This document shows, in pieces, positions 24,759 to 35,057 of a DNA stretch of 64,000 nt. This stretch comes from Chondrosia reniformis (Eukaryota > Porifera > Demospongiae > Chondrillida > Chondrillidae). The translations under genes were made by a program, and so were the position numbers. The stretch covers positions 4,154,001-4,218,000 of the forward strand of contig OX359201.1 of the NCBI GenBank assembly GCA_947172415.1, written 5' to 3'. The notes beneath the pieces are model-generated. The model saw nothing but the letters and a program-made list of their open reading frames with translations, had not been told where the DNA came from and did not search any database. How positions within the stretch are numbered: position 1 is the first letter of the stretch; every line of letters starts with the position of its first letter.

Positions 24759-25293
24759 ACAAAGGGAGTTAATTGCACTAAGCCTGTGCAAAGGCTAAAA
24801 TGATCAGAAATAATCACTGGAACGTATTACGCCATACCAGCCAAGTGACCGAAGTCTGATCTTGGCTGGGGGACCGAAGTCCTATTAAGTTGGCAACCAG
24901 TGATCGCCTCCCAGTCATCCAAAGATGGAAAAAAATTCATCAAAGAACCACAGACAGCTGTTTCGCCCTCATTTGGGCTCATCAGTGTTGTACACTTCAA
25001 TGATGGTAAATTGGATGACTGCCCTCACTTATAAATCCACCACAAGTGAAACACTTGTGGTTTCATTTTAAGTGAGGATGGAGGCTACAGTCTAAGTGAG
25101 ACTGAGCACTCACAATGACAAAGGGAGTTAATTGCACTAAGCCTGTGCAAAGGCTAAAATGATCAGAAATAATCACTGGAACGTATTACGCCATACCAGC
25201 CAAGTGACTGAAGTCTGATCTTGGCTGGGGGACCGAAGTCCTATTAAGTTGGCAACCAGTGATCGTAATACGTTCCAGTGATTATTTCTGATC
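24759..25293 (-). mobile_element. retrozyme-like element (359-bp unit, 1.5 copies) with hammerhead
   Basis: The 13-mer CTAATGGCATATG at 24746-24758 recurs at 25294-25306 as a target duplication. Between them, 24759-24906 repeats almost exactly at 25118-25265, giving a tandem unit of 359 bp present about 1.5 times. The last 29 bases (25265-25293) are the reverse complement of TGATCAGAAATAATCACTGG and following bases inside the unit. One hammerhead ribozyme lies in the unit. Direct repeats, short inverted tail, type I hammerhead and 13-bp duplication are the features of animal retrozymes/Penelope-type satellites. It has no ORF and interrupts a sacsin exon; insert plus duplication is 548 bp, so the frame is lost. 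Confidence 0.75.
24945..25000 (-). ncRNA. type I hammerhead ribozyme
   Basis: On the minus strand: CTGATGA (24985-24979), stem II GCCC/GGGC with a 6-nt loop, GAAAC, then the palindromic stem III ACAGCTGT, and the cleavage triplet GTC (24955-24953). Stem I pairs ACA with TGT. A self-complementary stem III is typical of hammerheads that act as dimers. It lies in the sense orientation of the sacsin-PARP transcript. Confidence 0.7.
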
Positions 25294-25306
25294 ACTAATG
25301 GCATAT

Positions 25307-25818
25307 GGTGGAAAGATGAATTGAGAAGTAAGAGGAGCAAATTTTAAGGTTGTACTGCCTACTCCCATTGAGTAAATTGGAAGGGAAGCTAAAAACTTAC
25401 GGCCTCGTTTTTGCTTTGGTATATCATTGAGAAGATATAGCTTTGCAATGTGCATATCTGATCATGATTGAGAGCCTGTATGGGTAAAGGGGGGGCTTTT
25501 CAAAAACGTCCTCTCTCAAGACTTCAGGGTTGAAAAATTTACTGACATCCTGTATCAGCTTTGATTTGAACTTCTGCTCAGGATTTCGAAATGGAAATCG
25601 AAAAATGGTCCCATTATAATCCGTTGTTACATTATTGAAGCCGAAAAGCCCTACAAAGGGTATACAGTGGTCTCTGTACCTATCACTGTGAAATTCACTC
25701 AAGTTACAGAGCTTCCCAGTAACTGTAATGCCATCTTCCTCTTCTTCCTTTGTTCTCAAGAAGTAGCTGTGTGGATCCTGAAATCCCAGCTTTTTACCAC
25801 TAAGTATAACTGGGACAT
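25307..25818 (-). pseudogene. ruined 5' part of the giant sacsin gene (first repeat)
   Basis: The exon from 25818 (acceptor TTTAG) reads DVPVILSGKKLGFQDPH, then NGTIFRFPFRNPEQKF, the sacsin segment that follows the ATPase core. After about 105 residues the frame stops. Further along, a different frame resumes as HIAKLYLLNDIPKQKRG, then FIFPPYAIS, which continues across the 535-bp element into the 681-codon frame. The stretch normally present between these parts (several hundred residues in the other repeats) is absent, so there is either an internal loss or an intron without good signals. The ATPase N-box exon expected upstream is not found out to 29.3 kb. Once part of the gene, probably no longer coding; a shorter protein could start downstream, the first good ATG being near 24.36 kb. 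Confidence 0.6.
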
Positions 25819-25879
25819 CTAAAGGATACCAAATAACAGTACATACAGGATACTGTAAGAGTTCCAGTACATGTTTGCA

Positions 25880-28690
25880 AGCTTACATAGTCCACAGGAG
25901 AAGGGAATGGAGTGAGAGGAGAGTCCACTGGAGTTGGAGATGGAGTGAGGGGATAGTCCACAGGAAGAGGGGATGGGGTGAGGGGATAGTCAATAGGAGG
26001 AGGGGATGGAGTGAGAGGATAGTTCACAGGATAAGGGGATGAGTTGAGGTTATAGTCCACTGGAGGAGGGGATGGAATGAGGGTACAGTCCATTAGAGGA
26101 GTGGATAGAATAAGGGAAATGTTCACAGAAGGAGTGGATAGAGTGAGGGGAAAGTGCACAGGTGGAGAAGATGGAGGGAGGAGTAGTCCACAGCAGAAGG
26201 GGATGGAGTAAGGGGAGAGTCTAGTGGAGGAGGGGATGGTGTAAGAGGATGGTCCACAGGAGGAGTGGATGGAGTAAGGGGAATGTCCACAGGAGGAGGG
26301 GATGGAGTGAGGGGATAGTATAGTGAGGAGATAGTCCACAGGAGGAGAGGGTGGAGGGAGGGATATTCCACTGGAGGAGGGGATGGGGTGAGGGCATAGT
26401 CCATTGGAGGAAGTCCACTGGAGGAAGGGCTGGAGTGAGAGGAATGTCCAGTGGAGGAGAGGATGGGTGAGAGAGAGTCCACTGGAGTTCGGGATGGAGT
26501 GAGGGGATAGTCCACTGTAGGAAGGGATGGGTTGAGGGAATAGTCCACCGCTAGTGGAACATGTCAACACTTCCGGAAATTATCAATAATTAAGTATATG
26601 AAAGGACAGTTTACAGGAGGAGTGGATGGAGTGAGGAGAATGTCCACTGGAGAAGGAGATGGAGTGAGAGGAGAGTCCACTGGAGGAGGGGATGGGTTGA
26701 GGGGATAGTCCACAGGAGGAGTGGATGGAGTAAGGAGAATGTCCACTGGAGAAAAGGATTAGTGAGAGGAGAGTCTACTGGAGCTGGGGATGGAGTGAGG
26801 GGAATGTGCATTGGAGAAGGAGGGAGTGGGAGAAGAGTACACTGGCATTTGAGATGGAGGAAGGGGAATATCCATTGGAGGTGTTGATGAAGTGAGGGGA
26901 TACTCCATCGGCGGTGGGGTTGGGGTGAGGGGAATGTCACTTGGATGTGAGGACGGAGTATATGAAAGGACAGTCCACAGGAGGAGTGGATGGAGTGAGG
27001 AGAATGTCCACTGGAGAAGGGGATGGTGTGAGAGGAGAGTCCACTGGAGGAAGGGATTGGTTAAGGGGATAGTCCACAGGAGGAGGGGATGGAGTGATGG
27101 GATAGTCCACGGGATGGAGGGATGGAGTAGATAAGGGGAATATCAACTGGAGGAGGGGATGGAGTGAGTGGATAGTCCACAGGAGGCAGGGATGGAATGA
27201 AGGGAGAGTGCCCTGGAAGAGTGGATAGAGTAAGGGGAATATCCACTGGAGGAGGGGATGTTGTTAGGGGATAGCCCACATGAGGAGGTGATGGAGTGAG
27301 GGTATACACTGGAGGAGGGGATGGAGTGGGAGGTAAGTACACTGGAAGTGGGGATGGAGTTGGGGGAGAGTACACTGGAGTTGGGGATAGTCCACTGGAG
27401 GAAGGGTTAGAGTAAGGGGAATATCCATTAGAGGTGGGGATGGAGTGAGGGATACTCCATTGGCGGTGGGGATGGAGTGAGGGGAATGTCTTTTGGATGT
27501 GAGGACGGAGTAAAAGGATAGTCCACAAGGATGGAGTGAGGAGAAAGCCCATTGGAGAAGGGGATGGAGTGAGGTGAATGTGCCTTGGAGAAGGGTATGG
27601 GGTGAGGGGATAGTTGATTGGTGGTGGGGATGGGACGACAAGAATGTCATTTTGATGTGAGGACGGAGTAAAAGGATAGTCCATAGGAGGAGTGGATGGA
27701 GTGAGGGGAATGTGCGTTGGAGAAGGGGATGTAGTGAGGGGATATTCCATTGGAGGAGGGGATAGGGTGTGGAGATAGTCCACAGGTAAAGTGAATGGAG
27801 TAAGGGGATAGTCCACAGGAGGAGAGGATGGATTGTGGGGATAGTCCACAGGAGGAAGTGATGGTGTGAGAGGATAGTCCAGAGGAGGAGGGGATGGGGT
27901 GAGGGGATAGTCTACTGGAGGAGAGGATGGAGTGAGGGGATACTCCACTAGAGGAGGGGATGGAGTGAGACGAGAGTACACAGGTTTGGGGATGGGGTGA
28001 GGGGATAATCCACCGGAGGAAGGGATGGAGTAAGGGGAATATCCATTGGAGGTGGGGATGGAGTGAGGGGATAATCCATCTGCTATGGGGTTGGGGTGAG
28101 GGGAATATCACTTGGATGTGAGGACGGAGTTAAAGGATAGTCCAGAGGAGGAGTGGATGGAGTGAGGGAATATCCACTGGAGGAGGTGATGGAGTGAGAG
28201 AAGAGTCCACTGGAGTTGGGGATGGAGTGAGGGGAATATCCACTGGAGGAGGGGATGGAGTGAGGGGATAGTCCACCTGAGGAAGTGATGGAGTAAGGGG
28301 ATACTACATTGGCGGTGGGGATGGGGTGAGAGGAATGTCCTTTGGAGGTGAGGATGGAGTGAGGGGAAAGTAAATTGGAGTGAGGGGAATGTACTTTGGA
28401 GAAGGGGATGTGGTGAGGAGATAGTTCACAGGAGGCGGGGATGGAATGAGGGGATAGTCCACTGGTGGAGGGGATGGAGTAAGGGGAATAGTCCAACTGC
28501 GGTGGGAATGTCCTCAGGATATGAGGACGTATGGAGTGAGAGAATAGTCCACAGGAGGAGGGAATGGAGTGGGCGAATATAGTCCACTGGAGGAGGGGAT
28601 AGAGGGGAATGGCCTTTGGAGGTGAGGATGGAGTGAGACGAGGGTCCATTGGAGGTGGAGGGGATAGCCGGAACATTCAAGGTGGAGATG
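25880..28690. repeat. 2.8-kb minisatellite, ~33-bp GGA-rich unit
   Basis: About 80 variant copies of a G/A-rich unit built from TCCACTGGAGGAGGGGATGG plus GAGTGAGGGGATAG. Because the unit length is a multiple of three, several frames stay open; the minus strand reads YPLTPSPPPVD over and over. Higher-order blocks are visible, for example CTTGGATGTGAGGACGGAGT at several places. It lies where the 5' exons and first intron of the giant sacsin gene should be. The strong purine/pyrimidine strand bias makes triplex or G-quadruplex structure plausible. Confidence 0.88.
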
Positions 28691-29305
28691 GAGTGGAGAG
28701 AGCCGATTTGAGGTAGTCCCACGTAGCCAGACCCTTTTCCCTAATGGTTTCCTAAGCAGATTCAACAGTAAGACTGACTTGGATAAGACATTGTTCGTTT
28801 TGCTATTGTTTGAAAAGCAAAAGATAACAAAACATGTCTGGTGTAAGGGTATGGGTTGACGAATACTCTTTGTTTCGTACACTTAACCAAGCGTTTGTAG
28901 CTTTCCATGGCGAATAAGGAAGCCGTTTGCGAGAGGTGGCCATTTTCATAAAATTCATGATAAAATTTAATAAAATTTCAGTTAGATAAATTCAATTTCA
29001 GTTTAATAAAATTCAATTTTATTCAGCTAAAAAATAGAAATATACACACATATAGATAAAATCGCTTTTCAACTTGTATGTGTGGGACTCGCTCAGGCTC
29101 ACCCCAACAAGATACATTTTGTCCATTAGGAATTCGATGAAGCTTGTAGCCTTGTAATTCTAAAATCTCATACTTATTGATTATATATAGGAAGTATAAT
29201 TGTTTTTCATATACATGAGAAATTTTGTATAGTTTTTTGTTGCTTATTTCTGCCAGCATTCAAACATGCAGTTAAGTAAACGTCATGATCAAGGATTAGA
29301 TATCA
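28691..29305. other. gap between minisatellite and receptor gene
   Basis: AT-rich DNA. Minus-strand frames give only a 46-codon ORF (MATSRKRLPYS) with no recognisable similarity. Imperfect tandem AATTCAATTTTATT/AATTTCAGTT repeats lie at 28960-29030. No gene supported. Confidence 0.45.
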
Positions 29306-30893
29306 TTAATCTTGATATTCTTTCTCAGCATTAATCCTTCCAAGTGGTAGATAACATGGATTCCTTTCTATCACTACTGCTTGATCACATTGAACAACTT
29401 CTTCGACATCATTAGATTTCTTAGACTTATTATTGTCACCTGCAAATTAGTTTCATAAAAGTATCGACATTGGTATTGTACAAGAACAAGCTAGACTAAT
29501 TATTTCTACAAGCAATTATCTGCTAACCTATGTAACTCGATATGTAGTTATGTCATATTATTTTGTACCTTTATTCTTAGAGTGAGTAGCCCTCTTCCTA
29601 ACGCAACACACTATCACTCCAACTAGTCCAACAGTTATCATAGCAATGATAGTGATTGATTCACCCCCTACTACTGGATAGAGTATAGTGGCAACATGAT
29701 TATTAAAACCTACACAAATAGACAATTTCATAAAAGTAATATACAGTGGAGTGCAGATTAATATACAGGGAAACACAGTGTACTTCAGGATAGGGATACT
29801 GTATTCTAGGTTGTTTCAACCCCCAGGTAGTTTAAACTATCTGGGGAGGGGGGGGTGTGGGGGAACTCTTACTTTCAAAGTGTATTGTTGTAATCGAAAT
29901 TCTATTAAATCCCTGTTCAACATAAATGTATATGTGGTGAATGCTTGTAAAATGTTTCATAAACTTCAATTCAAAGCAAAACTAACAGTGTTTAGGAGTA
30001 GAAGGGACTTATTAAGAACTATAGTAAGAAAATGAGGAAAATCGAAAGTACATCAGCCTGTACGTAGCTGCCTATACTTGGAGCCGTTATTTGTTGTTTC
30101 AGATAAATTTGGATTAGTACAAAAAGCTCCTCTGGGATCACAGTTTAAAAAGCTAAAATCCATTCGTGATTAATGATAACTAAAAATGCATATTTCATAT
30201 GACATTGTGTTATGCAACAGTCACTAACCTAGGCTTGCAATTTGTTTAACAATATTCACAATAATCTCACTGTGTTCATCATATCCATCTAGCAACCTTA
30301 CAGCACAACTAAAATTAAAATTGCTGATCCATACATTTTCTACTCTGATAATAATCTTTATACTTGAACCTTGGGTGGTATAAAGTATAGATTCATATTC
30401 ATTGGCATTAAGTTCCTTTCCATTCCTCCTCCAAATAGGGCCACTTGTGTTGAATATATACCTACCATTAACCAGAGCTAACAGGTTATGATGGCTACAT
30501 ACTAGAGTGATCTGATCACCATTTTTTACTTCAGAATGGCTACTGAACAGCTTGGTAGAATCTAGTAATTGAAAAGGTGCATGGAAAGAAATTATGTTAA
30601 TTATATATAACATATCTCACTTAATGTTAAGATTTCTTCCACATGTTCATTACTTCTGATGATATTACTATCCTTTTTTCCCACAGCAATTATTTCTACT
30701 ATGTACACAGTTCCAGGTTTCAATGTTTCAATCAAAATAAATCCATCCTTGGTTGTCTGAATCATCTTATGATTCAAGATTACTTGAAATGCGAACGAAA
30801 ATTTATCAAAGCATACTGAACTGTGTGTAAAGTATATTTCAATGAAGTAACTTCTGTTATAAACAGCTGTTAAGGTAGGCTGCAGCGGAAAAT
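29306..30893 (-). CDS. FN3-Ig-TM receptor exons (unit 2)
   Basis: Four exons with all junctions in phase 1: 30893-30621 (FN3-like fold, TLKPGTVYIVEIIAVG), 30561-30229 (Ig-like, with ITLVCSHH, PIWRRNGKEL and FNFSCAVRLL giving the Cys-Trp-Cys pattern), 29709-29569 (transmembrane helix, SITIIAMITVGLVGVIVCC, then the stop-transfer RKRATHSKNK) and 29439-29306 (cytoplasmic tail ending ERNPCYLPLGRINAEKEYQD, stop). No kinase or other enzyme domain. No signal peptide or start exon is visible here; the first exon begins in phase 1, so it must splice to an upstream exon. The FN3 exon of unit 1 ends in phase 1 and would join cleanly, so both units may belong to one gene with alternative membrane anchors. 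Ligand unknown. Confidence 0.68.
29820..29846. repeat. 27-bp near-perfect palindrome in receptor intron
   Basis: CCCCAGGTAG/TTTAAA/CTATCTGGGG pairs with itself almost perfectly and is followed by a GGGGAGGGGGGGG run. No function inferred. Confidence 0.5.
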
Positions 30894-30998
30894 CTATAAT
30901 TACAAATACATATACAGTAAACAGCATTTACACAAAAAACGAAAATATGCATCTTATATATAAAACCTAATATATATATATATTGAAAAAAAAGTTGT

Positions 30999-32543
30999 TC
31001 AAGTAATTCCTGTGGTTGGTCCATTTGAAGAAGTCACAAATTCAATCCAAATAATAGCCTGTAAGAGTAAGCACATTAGAATTTCAGTATAATGAAAGTA
31101 AAAATAAATGAAAAGGTCATAAAAGTAATTTATGTGGCTCAAAACAATAAACTTACTTTGCTAATTCAATAGCCACTATCAATGTAAACGTAAATAGAAA
31201 ATCTCTACCATGCAGTGTAATACTTGTATATAATTGTGTACACAAAGTATGTGTATACTTTCTTAATATGAATTCTGATATATATGGTATATACAGAAAG
31301 CCCTATGATATAGTGCATTACTTACGTTCATTCATTTGCTTAATTTCTGCACCATTGAATCTGTATTTCATATTAAAAGGGTAAATTAATTGAAAATGAC
31401 ACAGACACAATTTAATTATAAAATAATTTTAATATTGATATAAGGCAATAGATTCAAGCCTACTCACATGTAAAACAGCAAAACATCTTACTTTCTTAAA
31501 TTCAGGAATTGAGCACCAAAATTGCTGATTTCTGTATGCAACAAAAAGCAAAACTCCAACTACACACATCACAATAATCACAACAGCAGTAGGAACTCCT
31601 GCTTTTATTCCAATGTCATCTTTAGGACTTTCCTTCATTTGACTAGTGTCAATATCTTCATCTGTAATCATATCTGCATTACAAAGATACTATCAACATA
31701 TGTAGAAACTGTAAACTGTAAACTAATTTTATGAAACTTACCTTCAGTTCTAACTACTGCTGTACATTTTCCAACTCTTTCAATATTTTGATCAATACTG
31801 ATAGTAATTCTGTATGTGGTGCTATCTTTAAGCTGAGTGAAATTGTATGAGGAACCTGGCGCATTATAGTTCAGATGACTTTGGGCAATAGGTATTTTAT
31901 TCTCATCAAGTTCTACAATTGCTGCACTATATGTTACATTGAAACAACCTTTGTCTTCGACTGCCCATTTGATATAGACATAAGTTGTTTCAACTGTAGC
32001 ATTGGTGCAAGAGAGAGATAATTCTTCTTTTTCTAAATATGGAAGGAGATTGGCCTTGAAATTGGCTCAGGAATTTAGTTTGTTAAAGCGGGATACATCC
32101 AAATGAAACTTAATCAATGTAGTATTAAGTGACTACTAAGGACAGGTACATTACACATCATGTTGCTGCATATTGAGTCATGTACAGGAGACCTCACTTA
32201 AGGGGTTTACAGAGATGTCATTGCTGTAAGTTTTACTGTCATTTGAGAAAAGAAAGCACCGGTATTTCACGTTGCCCTGAAAGTCCTCTGGATCCAGATA
32301 AACCTCAATTGCAGTAATATTAGGCTCAAGCGTCTTTGTCATGTGATTATGCTTGTTCTGTGGGGAAAATCCTTTTCCATTCCGCTCCCAGCCAATGAAA
32401 ATAGATCCATCAAGTGGAACATGTTCACAAACAAATGTATAGGACTGATTGAAACAGTAAGGACCTGGAAGCCCCATTTTAAGTAGATGAACAATCATGG
32501 AGGCATCAAGGTCCGCAGCAAAACGAAGAAGGCCTTCGGACAT
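30999..32543 (-). CDS. Ig-FN3-TM receptor exons (unit 1)
   Basis: Exons: 32543-32198 (Ig-like domain, SYTFVCEHV, IGWERNGKGF, VKYRCFLFS), 32065-31742 (FN3-like, YVYIKWAVED to TTYRITISI), 31673-31492 (acidic stalk, then the transmembrane helix TAVVIIVMCVVGVLLFVAY and a short basic tail) and a terminal exon 31058-30999 ending FVTSSNGPTTGIT-stop. All junctions keep frame. Several N-glycosylation sites (NQS, NIT, NDS, NAT) support an extracellular position. The listed 5' end is an in-frame ATG; the first ~20 residues are not a convincing signal peptide and run into a repeat just upstream, so the true 5' exon may be missing. Likely a small single-pass surface receptor or adhesion protein; the tail has no catalytic domain. 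Confidence 0.62.
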
Positions 32544-32600
32544 AAAAAATGGCTACACAGTTTAGGATTATATTTCACACTTGATTTACAAACTTACAAA

Positions 32601-32941
32601 GGGCCATAATAAGGTGAAACACTCTTCTACTTGCCATCCTAAATTCAAGCGCGCGCACGGCTGTTTCAGCTGGCAACTTAGATTTTACGCAATCCTTTTG
32701 ACGTGTTCAAAATGGCTCATTCATCACGTGAGCAATTGGAACCCGTATAAATCACAGTATTAAGTTTAACTGGCTTCTCCCAGTTTTCCCGATTATTAAC
32801 CTGACATTTTTGCGTTCTGTACAGTTTACACATTAGGTAGAGCGACGTGACATCTAAGGCCGTCTGGAATATATAGAGAAATATTGTAATCTACTAAATT
32901 GCGTTTATTACCGTTTTGCCTGCGTTCTATGTTCGGTAAGG
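32601..32941. repeat. dispersed ~330-bp repeat, copy 1
   Basis: Matches 34185-34505 over most of its length: ACGGCTGTTTCAGCTG, TTAGATTTTACGCAATCC, GGCTTCTCCCGATTATTAAC-like and GTCTGGAATATATAGAG occur in the same order. Non-coding. Confidence 0.65.
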
Positions 32942-32979
32942 CCGAACATAGAATGCAGGTAAAACGGTAATAAACGCAA
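32903..32979. repeat. hairpin with ~36-bp arms
   Basis: GCGTTTATTACCGTTTTGCC with TGCGTTCTATGTTCGG is followed within three bases by its reverse complement (CCGAACATAGAATGCAGG onward), with two mismatches. It begins at the end of the dispersed repeat; the other copy (34485-34505) lacks the second arm. Confidence 0.65.
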
Positions 32980-33179
32980 CAGTCCCTCTTCCTTAACTAA
33001 ATCCATTTGGATGATCCAGACATTAAACCTACCACTTTATTGTATTGTATATTGTATATGCAGAACCAATTTGAAAACCAGCTGTCTGTCACTGGTCAGT
33101 CCAAAGGCTATGAACGTGTGTAATTGGTATATAGTCTTTAATGCATTTCAGAGTGGGATGAATTCTGTAAAGAAAGTCT

Positions 33180-34093
33180 AAAACAGCATTGATATTTGTT
33201 ACTTCACTATACCAAACACATCACATGAACCAACACACTCTATTATACATTTTAAGAAAGTATATACAAAAATGTCCTTTGACCTCTGAGGGACAGAGTG
33301 CAGAAGGAGATTAGCAATAAACTCTCTGGAGGCCTTGTAGTCACCTTTGGCACCTGCAGTAAGGGAGAAGTGTCCATGTATCTCTACTAGAGTTGCAGTA
33401 AGGGAGAAGTGTCCATGTATCTCTACTAGATTTGCTGTTAGTGTACTGTTGGGCTGTTTTTCCTGTCATGCAAGTTAATTAAATTTGTTTTATCCTATAC
33501 AAGGTGAATCCTAACTGTATCGCTAGTGCAGAACTATTTTCTATAATAATCAATTCATGCATCTAACATCACTTGAACACACTTTGGGACTGTATCCTAA
33601 CAATACCTTTGTATTCAGGAAGGTAGTCAACGAGATGGTGGCGTGCTATCTTTTCTTCTAGAAGATCCTTCTTGTTCAGGAAAAGTATGATGGAAGAGTT
33701 TGCAAACCAGGGGTATCCCAATATCATCTGAAACAGAGCAACACTCTCCTGTAGCCTGTTTACTTCCTGTTCACTTTAAAGACATATTCGTGAATTCCAC
33801 TTGTGGGCACTCTGGTTCGTAGAATTGGGACATAGTCAATTGAGCTGATGCGATCAAGATTGTCCAAGTAACTAAATGGAAACACACACACACATTGTTA
33901 GACAAATATCACATGACTGTCACATGACCAACTTACTATTTGGCTAAATCAGAAAGGTGGAACTCTCTCCGTCTCTCATAAGTCTTGATAACAGCAGGAT
34001 CACTCCAGAGCGATTGAATAGCCACAAACTGCTCCTTTGAGATCTCAGTCACAGACTTGGGGTCAAGGTATATCTCAAATATTTGACATGCCT
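33180..34093 (-). pseudogene. G-protein alpha subunit fragment (Gq-like)
   Basis: Pieces of a heterotrimeric G-alpha in order. Exon 34093-33937 (helical domain to AIQSLWSDPAVIKTYERRREFHLSDLAKY) joins in phase to 33871 onward (YLDNLDRISSIDYVP, RTRVPTSGIHEYVF). The next piece, [12 protein letters not shown] to [28 protein letters not shown] (ending 33607), is in another frame. A further exon near 33354 reads [24 protein letters not shown] and DYLPEY resemble Gq/11. Missing are the P-loop exon, the whole switch II segment (DVGGQRSERRKW would lie at about 33775) and the C-terminal helix. Without GTP-binding switches it cannot be a working G-alpha; introns are kept, so it is a duplicated, not retrotransposed, relic. 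Confidence 0.72.
33356..33431. repeat. 38-bp tandem duplication
   Basis: TTGCAGTAAGGGAGAAGTGT plus CCATGTATCTCTACTAGA occurs twice head to tail just upstream of the last G-alpha exon fragment. Confidence 0.7.
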
Positions 34094-34184
34094 CTATGTG
34101 GAGATGCAAAATAGTGAAAACATCGAAATAATCGAACACTAAACATTGCAAGCCCATAACATACATTCAGGAAGTGATGGAATG

Positions 34185-34505
34185 TAAGGTGAAACACTAT
34201 GCAGACTACGCACGGCTGTTTCAGCTGCCAACTTAGATTTTACGCAATCCTTTTGATGATGTTTTCAAAATGGCTATCGTTCATCCATTCCAGCAGTTCC
34301 AGCAGTTCCAGTGAGGAACACGTATAAATCACAGTATTAGGTTTATCTGGCTTCTCCCGATTATTAACCTGACATTTTTGCATTCTGTACAGTTCAAACA
34401 TTAGGTAGAGCTACGTGACATCTAACACCGTCTGGAATATATAGAGAAATATTGTAACTACTAAATTGTGTTTATTACCATTTTGCCTGCGTTCTATGTT
34501 CGGTC
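34185..34505. repeat. dispersed ~330-bp repeat, copy 2
   Basis: Second copy of 32601-32941, directly upstream (minus-strand sense) of the G-alpha relic. Both copies are preceded by AAGGTGAAACACT. Confidence 0.65.
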
Positions 34506-35057
34506 TTAATGTACATACAGTCATCAAGTAGGGACACAAGAAAGCACATACATGCACATTGTAGTATATAAATCCAATTTTCAGCTGACAGGTGAAAAGG
34601 TCAACAAATTAGTGAAAGGATATTGGATAAAAGGTAATCTACTCTACATCTCTAAAAACATCCTGAAGGGTTTCATTAGTGTACCATACAGTGCCAAACT
34701 ACATATACTAGAGCTACTACAGAAATTCACTTCTAAATGCAGTCTGTAGTTTGAAGTTTAGACAACAGTAATACAGGTTCCACCATATAGTAGTAGATGT
34801 TAACGAACAGTTTTCATTTTCAGGTATAGTATATGAGATTAAGCATATAGGGAAAGATGCTAATTACCATGGCAGATGAGGGAATATTTGTTACTAAATT
34901 CTCAGTGATAAATGAATATTGAACCATAAACATCCTGGCAGAGTGCCACCAGCAAATTCTAATCCATAGTTGGAAAACTATAGCAGGTATAAAAGAATAA
35001 ACTAGTCAATGAAACCACTATAACTTAAGTCTTGTAATAGCTGATGAAATACGTAGG
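34506..35057. other. gene-poor stretch
   Basis: A plus-strand 65-codon frame at 34552-34749 includes KVNKLVKGYWIKGNLLYISK but shows no family match. Nothing else supported. Confidence 0.4.

Noticed and set aside
26123-28676. Several long minus-strand ORFs encoding Pro-rich YPLTPSPPPVD repeats, as if a collagen-like or mucin-like protein
   Set aside because: Several frames are open over the same stretch because the repeat unit is about 33 bp with few stop-compatible triplets. There is no start context, no splice logic and no non-repeat domain. It is a minisatellite.
25880-28690. CRISPR-like array
   Set aside because: Units abut without unique spacers, vary throughout, and the DNA is eukaryotic.
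28691-29260. Candidate first exon of the giant sacsin gene (MATSRKRLPYS, at about 28921)
   Set aside because: It resembles the MATKEN start of sacsin A only in three residues, and no ATPase N-box exon follows before 25818.
29306-32543. Receptor tyrosine kinase
   Set aside because: Both cytoplasmic tails end within about 45 residues, and no kinase motif lies downstream.
33936-34166. The upstream frame MYVMGLQCLVFDYFDVF as the G-alpha N-terminus
   Set aside because: It lies on the intron side of a good acceptor (CACATAG) and has no myristoylation or P-loop motif.
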